Assembly: GCA_038496445.1 (NCBI GenBank)
Contig: JALMLS010000196.1
Location: forward strand, 1-64,000
DNA length: 64,000 nt
DNA from: Trichosphaerium sp. ATCC 40318
Taxonomy: Eukaryota; Discosea; Flabellinia; Trichosidae
Direction of reading: 5' to 3'
Each line of letters opens with the position of its first letter. The first letter of the stretch is position 1. A program made the position numbers and the translations under genes. The notes beneath the pieces were generated by a model. That model was given only the letters and a program-made list of their open reading frames with translations, had not been told where the DNA came from and did no database searches. Shown piece after piece: positions 55,901 through 64,000 of the stretch.

Positions 55901-58448
55901 GTTTTAGATCATCTTGATCAAGGCTTGTAGCATAGTGTTTATTCAAAAGTTTTGGAAGCTTCACACGCCTACCAAAAAATGTCACGTGACATACTTAATT
56001 TAATAAAAATTAAACAGTTATATCACACGTACCAAAATACATCAGTATTACGTGATACTCCAAAGAATAGTTTGAGGCTTTTCAATACCTAACAGTATTT
56101 GTTAACAAGTTTTTTTTCTGAATTGACTTAGTGTGAACTACGTACGCCTTCCTTGATCTTAGTCTCATTGGATGTCTGTAAAAACCGTAATTTCCTTCTT
56201 ATTTCATTCTTGAGTATTCTTGCGACCTATGAATATTAGAACAATTAATAGAATAGTGAGGTGGTGCCATTGTGAGTAGAACGAAGTTTGTGTAAGTTTC
56301 ATTTGTCAACAAATTAAAGATTGTGCCAAGACATCGTATGTTGATACCATAAAGCCGCAATATTATATAAAAGTCAGAGTAATGTTGGTCGGTGTAAGGA
56401 AAACTCAAGGTTCTAGTAGTTTGTCAAAACATGATCGAGGGAGTATCCAAAAAAAAAAATACGCACAGTTTTTGAGGCAAGTCTTTTACGAAATTACCAC
56501 ATACTACTTTATTCAAGAACTTTGTCGCTTCCCTCACCTCTTTATTATGTTCTTCAGCATTATGTGTTCCAAAGACACTATAAGCATCACTAATAAAGTG
56601 TAAGGGTAAGCTGTAATCACCATAATAAAAGAAACCTCTCTTACCTGCTCAAAGACTTGTGGAACTTTCTTACAAGTTCAGGTCGGAATAAGCGATATAA
56701 GTGACCTCCCTTGATAGTCTTATCTGTTTTAACAGGTGGGAAGACTCTGAAAAAGAAGTACATGTGAGTTGTAGACAACAAAGTCAGGAATGTTGGATTG
56801 TACCTTGCTGTATCTAGGATATAGAACCTTTGATCCTTTCCGTGGTGAACCTCTATGTCTCCAGGCATATAAATCGTTTTTTCTGATACCACGTGTGGTT
56901 TTAGGTTGAGTAATTTTCCGGCTTCTTGCATAAGCCTATTCACTTTTCTGTTATCAGTGTGTACTGTCTTTCCAGCGTCGTCACTGAGATGTTGTTAGTT
57001 TGCTGCTTTTGGTAGTTATTTAATTACCTTCCGTATACTAGCGTGCTAGAGTCTATAGGTAGTACAGATGAAGCAAGAAGGCAATAGCCTTTATAACAGA
57101 TAATAACCATAAGAGGAAAATGCAAGTTTTCCAACAATTTATTCATTACCAGACCAGCTATCGCCCGAAGTCCTATCTTGTATGAGAAAACACAGATTTT
57201 AGAATTAATAAATATTACCATCTAATTCTCTATACGCTACTTTCATCGCATACTCATCGCCACCGTAGAGCTTGAAGGCGTCTGTTGCTACTTTGAAGAA
57301 AATACCTTTACTCACATACTTGACACCTAGACAGCATTACACTACTGTTTCTGTATTGTCACGTGCTATTATTTTAAAAAAAAGCGCACCTCCTGCTACG
57401 CCTCCAGCGCCAACAGGCTCTATAGTCTTTTTACTGTCGTCTTTAAATAGCTCATCTATGATAATTTTACCTTCCTAATTGTCTCTTAGATTTTTACGTT
57501 GATTTGACAACTTTGTTTTTATCACGTGCTTCTTTCGCTACTTTAGTGAATTCTTCTACAAGGAGCCTTATGCTTGTAGCCAGTTGTAGAACTTGGGATT
57601 TTTGAAAGTTAACGCTCTTCCAGCTATCAAGGAATGCCTGTAATTCTACAACAAACGCGACTAAATAATCAAAGTAAAACTACAAAATTACTGTACCTTC
57701 ATTCCAATTTCTTGCAGTTTTATCTTGGATTACAACATCAAACGATGTGGTTCTCTCGTGTCTACGGCGTACTCTCTTCACTATTAACCGATTAATTATA
57801 AATAACCCACGTGCGCTAAAATAGATAAATGGCAATAACTGACCTTGTAATGAGTCTACAATCTTTGGTCGTTGTTGTAGCTTCTGTTTTGTCGGAGGTG
57901 TCTTTTGTTTCTTTGGAGGCGTCTTTGTAAAGCTTGACTCTTCCGATACTGAAATAAAAGTTGTGTTAAACTGTGTATAGATAGTATAATTACCATTGAG
58001 AGGCCTGTAGGTCTCTATAGAAGAATCATGAAGCGAGTAATTCTCGGGAGCATTACTCATGTTCTCTTGATACGATGATATAATACCCTGCATACTGGCA
58101 ATATCGTCATCGTCCAGCTTGTACAGTAAAACATCACGTGTGTTGCTCTTTTTAAACTTTTCCTAAACAATCGGTAAGATTCGCCTGCTGTTGTCTCTAG
58201 GCACTCAAAAGATAAACTAAACAACTCGTTGTTGGCGTTCACTTACTTTTAACTTTAAAAATTCGCTGTGCGGGTCTTTCACTTCCGGTGTTCGGATAAT
58301 ACTTCTAGATGATGCTAAAAGGCGTTAAAAAGAAGAGTGTCGCTCAATTGGCACGTGCCTTCCTCATCGGAGCCCAACCAAAGCGTTGGCTAACAAAACA
58401 ATGAACGTAAAAGTGATTAAGTTGAAATACCTCGCTATAGGCTTCCAT
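52909..58448 (-). CDS. CLU-domain protein with helical repeats
   Basis: A gene of about 25 or more exons from the ATG at 58448 (exons 58448-58431, 58389-58359, 58314-58247, then 58162 on) to TAG at 52909. The start reads MEAYSEPTLWLGSDEEASS after joining through a GC-AG intron. A basic Thr/Pro/Lys linker (57.9 kb) comes before the CLU-like domain. That domain shows FKLYGGDEYAMKVAYRELDG (57.3 kb), CYKGYCLLASSVLPID (57.07 kb) and DIEVHHGKDQRFYILDTAR (56.83 kb), then GGHLYRLFRPELVRKFH. From 56 to 54.5 kb there are TPR-like helical pairs, and from 54.2 to 52.9 kb armadillo-like repeats. CLU proteins bind mRNAs and affect mitochondrial distribution, but this one lacks the rest of the canonical Clu layout. 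Family level only. Confidence 0.65.
58315..58358 (-). other. GC-AG intron in the CLU-domain gene
   Basis: The exon ends GATGAGGAAG, the intron opens GCACGTGCC and closes CCTTTTTAG (44 nt). The join D-E-E-A-S-S-R keeps phase with the next three exons. Confidence 0.6.
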
Positions 58449-58528
58449 TGGTGTTCATGTACTTGGCTTGGTAAAATCACTTAACGTCATTTGTACTAAG
58501 TCAGTGTTACGCTTCAATCGAGGCAACC

Positions 58529-59999
58529 ATGCGCCTATTTGTGGTTGTAGTATTGGCATTGTTTATAATAGCTTGTAAATGTACCCCAGCGTTTCGCATC
58601 ATTGCCACAGGAACAGCTGGAGGAGACTTGGAGGCTAGTCTTACTTCGTTTATGTTGTCTTCGTTTAATGACCCAAAGCATTGGCTAGCATTAGATGCAG
58701 GTAAAACAGCACTTTTTGAACAGAGTTGTAGAGTCTTTATTTTAACCAGAGTAAAAACTGTTACATACGCGTCAAAATCGCTTATGGAGTGGATTTAGGT
58801 AATATATGGTCTGGTTTGACAGTTGCAGCTTCCAAAGGCTCTCTATCTCAGTTTATACCTCCTAGTACAAGTAAATTGTAATATTAACGATATTTATTAC
58901 TTCCTAACTGACTTTTAAGACTATTCTCAGATGGGTTTTTTTTTCACAGAACTTTTGACATCTTACTTCATTTCTCATCCGCATTTTGACCATTTGATCG
59001 GCCTAGTGATAAACTCACCACATGATACAGATGGAAAGGTATGTTGAAAAACCTGCACTCATTCATTATAACAAACAAAATAAAAGGCGATTTTTATGGC
59101 GAATTTCACGAAACATGCTTTCGAAAACTACTTGTTCAATAGTGTCATGTGGCCAAACTTTGGTGATTCAGGGCCAGAGCCAATACTCAACAAATATACT
59201 TATGAAGCTATGCCTTTTAATAGCGTTCCTAAGCGTATTCTAAACACTTCAATGTCAATACGTATTTTTCCGCTATGCCACTCTGTATGCTTTGCATCAA
59301 CTGCTGCTTTAATAGAAAGTGACGGTAAGTATGTATTATATTTTGGAGATACAGGTACGTTGTTAGCTAGATGAAGCTCTTGCGCTGAAGACAAATACTG
59401 ACAGGTTTCGATAGGTCCAGATTCCGTATCTAATAGTACTGCCATGCGTGATATTTGGACTTTTGTTGTATGAACGTATTATAGGTTCTGTTCTTATACC
59501 ATTTCTCAGGCACCTTTAGTGCGTAATCATACGCTTATGGCTATACTATTGGAATGTTCTTTTCCTAACTCAACACCGGATGACATGCTGTTTGGCCATT
59601 TGACACCTGTAAGTTGTTAAGCAATACGTAGGTTTAGCTGGTCCTAATACTTTCGCCTAGAGGCACTTTATGGAGGAACTGAGTGTTCTAGCTGACGCCG
59701 TTAATACAACGCACAAAGAGACTGTTCTAAGAGATGTACAAGTTATCGTTACACATATAAAACCAAACCTTTATGGAACAGCCAGTAAAATAATAGAGAA
59801 TGAATTGAATGAGCTGAATACGCTGAATATTGACCTTATTATCCCAAACCAAGGTGACTTGTATACTATCCCACACGAAGCTATCAAAGAAAAACATAAC
59901 CCATTATATTGGCCGTATATATTAGTAGTTTGTATAGGTTTTTTACTCATCATAGGACGTACGTTTTGGAAGAGTAAAAACCAATCTAAAACTCTTTAG
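58529..59999 (+). CDS. Secreted or membrane-anchored class II cAMP phosphodiesterase
   Basis: Five or more exons from the ATG at 58529 (58529-58700, 58799-58870, then the exon ending at 59039). A signal peptide MRLFVVVVLALFIIACKC starts the protein. The class II signature is present: GTAGGDLEASLTSF, then SHPHFDHLIGL, the H-x-H-x-D-H metal motif. RIFPLCHSVCFASTAALI, YFGDTG and THIKPN complete the metallo-beta-lactamase-like fold. Near the C-terminus YWPYILVVCIGFLLIIGRTF is a probable membrane anchor. It would hydrolyse extracellular cAMP, as Dictyostelium PdsA does for chemotactic signals. The two genes starting at 58448 and 58529 share an 80-base divergent promoter. The substrate is inferred from family membership. 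Confidence 0.82.
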
Positions 60000-60180
60000 T
60001 TGTAGTATATTTAGTTATGGCAAGGAGGAAACGATCATTTCAACGTATAGCACAAGAGTGAAACACGTTTAAAGCTCTGAAAAATGACAAAAAGTCACGT
60101 GGTAAACATTACAACAGTAAAGTAAATCAATTTATGTTATTACAAGGTACCACTTGGAGTTTTAGGTTCTATTGTAGACA

Positions 60181-60603
60181 TCATTGAAGCTTTAGCTTTC
60201 TTAGTCTGTAGGTATAGTTATAGCCTTCAAATTCATACCCTTCCAGTTGAGCCCCATTAAACTTTTGCGTAAACTGACTCAAACCCTGTTTTTCGTTTAT
60301 AGGTTGCAACATTAACGGTTCCTTTTCTCCCAAATCAGTGTCATATTTGGCAGTACATTTGGGCACCATTGTGAGTTGTTTTCCATTGTTTATAATCTTG
60401 TACTCACCATACGTTGTCATGCGAACATCCCATTCCTTTCCACCATCCCATTGAGCTCCGTTTGAATAGTGATAACTTCTTGAAGTTGCGTGAAAGGTAC
60501 CATCAATATGAAGTACAAGCTTAGCATAGTTGTAACTGGTGCCATTGAAAAAGGTTTTATCCGTTGATTTAGTAGCAGGCGGCCTAAAACTAACTTCTGT
60601 CAT
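60181..60603 (-). CDS. Hypothetical small beta-rich protein
   Basis: A single-exon gene of 140 residues opening MTEVSFRPPATKSTDKTFF. It has alternating hydrophobic strands (YAKLVLHIDGTFHATSR, WDVRMTTYGEYKIINNG) and a C-terminal Tyr-rich strand. The composition suggests a small beta barrel of lipocalin or similar type. There is no signal peptide, Cys pair or known motif, so the function is unknown. Confidence 0.55.
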   Translation of the reverse strand: MTEVSFRPPATKSTDKTFFNGTSYNYAKLVLHIDGTFHATSRSYHYSNGAQWDGGKEWDVRMTTYGEYKIINNGKQLTMVPKCTAKYDTDLGEKEPLMLQPINEKQGLSQFTQKFNGAQLEGYEFEGYNYTYRLRKLKLQ

Positions 60604-60799
60604 GGTGCGTATTGTATTGCTTTCTTGGTTTTTTGAGCTAAAAAGTCGTTAAGAGTGTTCACTGAACGTATTTTTATTTATTTTCGCTTTTCTACAATTT
60701 TCTTAGTTTATTACGACGTCCTGTTTTCATAGATGATTACAACCACAATCGGCTGGTATTACACAAAATTTTCTAGGACTGTACTTAAGATTGTAGCAT

Positions 60800-62331
60800 C
60801 TATTTTTTAGCATCTTGACCAGTGTGAATGCCTCCCATTACATTGTTTTTAAAGTCATTCAGCTCTTTACGCATTTCTTGCATTTGTTCAGACATATCTA
60901 CTACCTTCCGATGGTATTGATTTATAGTTTCAGCCAGAGCTGCTATTTGCTCATCGTACCTATTACATATTGAAACAATATCATCTTCTTTTCTCTTCAA
61001 TCTGGTCTCTAACCTCGATATCTTTCGTTCCATTTGACCAGTCTCGATGCTTGTTTTCTTAGGAGCACCGCTCGATTCAATATATTCCCTGGATCCATGA
61101 GGAGAGTATTCCATGGAGCTATTGTTAGACTTTTGAAAGCTATCTTCATCAACTTCGAAAGAGGACATCATGATTTTTGCTTTAATGTTAATCTTCTGCG
61201 GAGCGCATACTACAGCGGTGCCAGTTACTTGATTAGAATTGTTCTTTCCCCACCCATACATAACAGAATCACCTGTAATAGCTATAGTGTGACTATGACC
61301 GGCTGAAACAGTCCAGACATCAATCAAGTTCACGATCTTTGTTGGAATTAAAATATCACCTATTATTTCTTTAACACAAGTACTAGCACTTATTTTTGTT
61401 ACCTTCTGGAGCTAATATAACGGTTCTAGCAGCGTCTGGATAATTTAGATTCTTTCCCCATGAATAAACAATTCCATTAGTGAGGAGTGCATGTGCGTTT
61501 TCAAAGCCTGCTGAAATTTCTATTACGAGCTTCAATTTGGGCACTTTGGTTGGTTGCAAGCGCCTTTTTCTATCTCCTATACCTAATTGACCGCACGAAT
61601 TATGTCCCCAACTATACACTTCTTCACTGGCTGTTAAAGCCAATGAAAATGACCCTCCTGCTGCGATTGACGTAACGTTTCGTAGCTCTGGAATCATCGT
61701 AATATCTTTCTTTGGAGCTGTGTTACCTAATCCTAGCTGACCAGTTTGATTATGTCCAAAAGCGAATACTTGTCCTCTGAATTCAAGCGTAAGGTATCTT
61801 ATTACATCGCACGTGTTCGTACTTGGAAGTTAGGGCAAGTGTGTGCTTCCATCCAGCTGCAATCGAAACAACTTTTGTAGAGAATGGCACTACAGATATT
61901 CCAGATGAAGCGTGACCGAGTTGTGCTTTATGGTTCCATCCCCATGAGTAAACTTGCCCTTGAGCTGCGATAGCAAAGGTGTGAAAGCTACCACAAAATA
62001 TAGCGCTGATAGGCGGGAGGTGAGGTACTTTGATAGGCACGTTAGAATTTTTCTTATCAGGGAATCCAAGCTCGCCATACGAGTTTTTACCCCACGCGTA
62101 TACAGCACCATCTAAGCATAACGCAATACTGTGATGATCGCCGCAGGCGACACCAATGACGTTACTGAGTGCAGAGACGCGTTTCGGCTGTGTCACGTGT
62201 TCGTTGTGCCCAAGGCCTAGTTGGCCATATTTATTGTCTCCCCAGCAGTACACTGATCCATCCTCAGATACAAACATTGAGTGATTTTCCCCTGCTGCTA
62301 CAGGGTATAAATTATCCGCTTGTTCTTGCAT
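60800..62331 (-). CDS. RCC1-repeat protein with C-terminal coiled coil
   Basis: The start is the ATG at 62331 (MQEQADNLYPVAAGENHS); about three exons run to 60800. Repeats of the RCC1 type are clear: VYCWGDNKYGQLGLG, VYAWGKNSYGELGF, VYSWGWNHKAQLGH, VYSWGHNSCGQLGIG and MYGWGKNNSNQV, enough for a seven-bladed propeller. A Ser-rich linker and a coiled coil follow (MERKISRLETRLKRKEDD, then QMQEMRKELNDFKN). RCC1 propellers act as Ran or Rab exchange factors or in protein binding; this coil-tailed form is not nuclear RCC1 itself. The gene is divergent to the TTI1-like gene, with 255 bases between starts. Confidence 0.8.
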
Positions 62332-62586
62332 TTTGACGGTTTAAAGCGACCTGTAAACCACGTGTTAACGAATATTCAACAGATTTATACTGCGTGAGAA
62401 TTGACGTACAAAATACAAAGGTACAACGTAGGTGGTACTGATGAGGGTGAAGTAGGGAACAGACAGTCAATGAAAGTTGGCTGAGGTGTTTTTTTTTTTA
62501 TCTAAAAGCGGTTAAAGCTTCTGGTAGTTGCGTCGAGTATAATTTTTGTAGGCGAATAGAGCATGTTGTGAAGATACATTTATTTT

Positions 62587-64000
62587 ATGGAGCTTGCAAC
62601 TCAGAATTCAGTTGAGAGGCCTCCTGATGGCCTCTCATACGTAGTGGGATTGTTAAATACAATTATAACGACTATGAACGAAGGCGAGGTACAAAAATTC
62701 CAAAAGCGCCTCGCAACACGCGTGAAAATAGACTTTGTACAATTTTTAATGATATAACGTATTTTCAGGACCTGAAAGCCTGTATGCAAACAACACAGCA
62801 TATTGGCGCTCTGGAGGACCTTCTAGGTGACCCTGTGGCGGCCCAAACGTTCGCGGTTGTACGATGACATAAAATAAATACTAGCTCGCTCAACAGCTAA
62901 ATACCGCGTATAGATGACGTTACCTATCTTGACAGGCACATTGAAATTTGCTGCACAGAAATCATTTGTACAGGTATGTCACTTCTTCTTATCCTCCCTT
63001 ACGTATACGTAGCACCTAGATAGACCAATAGAAGGATGCCTTAGGTGCCTGGTAAAAATATTACCATCAGTGCCGTTAAATGTCAATCTTGTAAGCTTCG
63101 TTTTGAATGCCTTAGCAGGAATCAGATCTGTTTTAGACGACATCATGACTCCGAAGTCTCAGGGTACAGTTTTATATTTGTAATCGATCCAGCGCCTTAT
63201 ACTTAGTATAGACTCAGTGCCAATGTCACGAGATATTGAGCTACTTCTCATGCAAGTGCTTAAAAGCCTATTTGTTCGGATTGGGGAGTGTAAAGGAATG
63301 CTACCTGCTGGAATGTTTAATCGCTTGGCGACACAGATAGGGTATGCGTTAATAGATGGCGCTTGATCATAACTTACTGTGTTTTAGATATACAATCCAT
63401 TATGTATTGCAAGTTGTTACTGAGAGCGTTTCAAGAGAAAATAGACTTATTGGATTGCACGCTCTAGAAGGTCTTATAGGCGTTGTAGAATGCGACTTAC
63501 TAGCAACATTCCTACCAGGTATACTGAGTGCATTGTCAAAGGTCGCCAAAGGAGACTATAAATTAGGCCACAAAGGTAAAAACAAACAACACAGCAAGTC
63601 AATATTTACCTAACATGTCCACGTGCTTAGTAATTGGAAAGGCTTATCACTTATTGGCTAAGACAATTGGTAAAGTTTTACCTGATGCCAGCAACCCAAC
63701 GCTTCATAAAAAAGTGACGCTGGATTCTCTTCGTAATATCAACGCGGGTGAGAGTACACAAGGAAAAGCTCCTACAAAGACTGTACCAAAGCGTACACAA
63801 AACACAATAGAGATGACGAATAGAAGCGAAGCATGGTTCACAGAAGCCTCAAAGTACTGTTACTTCATGATACTCTACTGACGTAGTATGTAGGCGTTTG
63901 AGTAGTATTATTCCTGGTTTGTTTGGTATGAATTATGACCCAGAGAGTCAAGAGACACAAGGTATTTGGGCCAGCCCTGTTTATGAACATTGGGAGCTGC
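62587..64000 (+). CDS. TTI1-like HEAT-repeat protein, 3' cut by window
   Basis: The ATG at 62587 opens MELATQNSVERPPDGLSYV. Later exons read VKILPSVPLNVNLVSFVLN, ENRLIGLHALEGLIGVVECD and FLPGILSALSKVAKGDYKLG. The last is the conserved HEAT segment of TTI1, a partner of Tel2 in the TTT complex, which stabilises TOR and other PI3K-like kinases. The frame runs off the window with GLFGMNYDPESQETQGIW, so the gene is incomplete here. Exon borders are only partly resolved. Confidence 0.65.

Overview
This window is nuclear DNA from a free-living, intron-rich protist, most probably an amoebozoan with dictyostelid or protosteloid affinity. Three things point there. One is a class I myosin with the unusual build of Dictyostelium MyoK (no tail, Gly/Arg-rich insert in the motor, C-terminal CaaX box). 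The second is a pair of genes resembling the Dictyostelium 34-kDa calcium-regulated actin-bundling protein. The third is a secreted class II cAMP phosphodiesterase beside a hybrid histidine kinase. Introns are mostly 31-80 nt. Donors are commonly GTACGT, and five introns need a GC donor (GCACGN). Exon maps come from reading frame, splice phase and family knowledge, without transcripts. I saw no rRNA, tRNA, CRISPR or transposon.

Layout. 0.3-11.5 kb: two paralogous secreted Pro/Thr-repeat proteins in inverted orientation enclose a GNAT acyltransferase, a secreted Asp-box propeller protein, an unknown gene and a small F-box ORF. 12.8-17.0 kb (-): the MyoK-like myosin, 21 exons. 17.6-25.1 kb (+): a PPR-type helical-repeat protein, an F-box/MORN-like protein, an IPNS-type 2-oxoglutarate oxygenase, actin-bundling-like copy A and an intronless prolyl-4-hydroxylase-like oxygenase. 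25.3-29.9 kb (+): a Dispatched/Patched-like RND protein. 30.8-33.1 kb: a small hypothetical protein and a CCDC130/Saf4-type splicing factor. 33.3-37.2 kb (-): hybrid histidine kinase. 37.8-45.5 kb (-): a CHD remodeller of the CHD6-9 type that ends in FYRN-FYRC domains. 46.4-50.2 kb (+): quinone oxidoreductase and actin-bundling-like copy B. 50.2-58.4 kb (-): a multi-pass receptor-like protein and a CLU-domain protein. 58.5-64 kb: cAMP phosphodiesterase, small hypothetical protein, RCC1 protein and a TTI1-like gene cut by the window end.

Themes. Actin and motility (myosin, two bundling-like proteins), signalling (histidine kinase, phosphodiesterase, receptor-like and RND proteins) and chromatin/RNA functions (CHD, Saf4, PPR) recur, but nothing indicates operons. 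Genes are compact and some neighbours are divergent with 80-260 bp between start codons.
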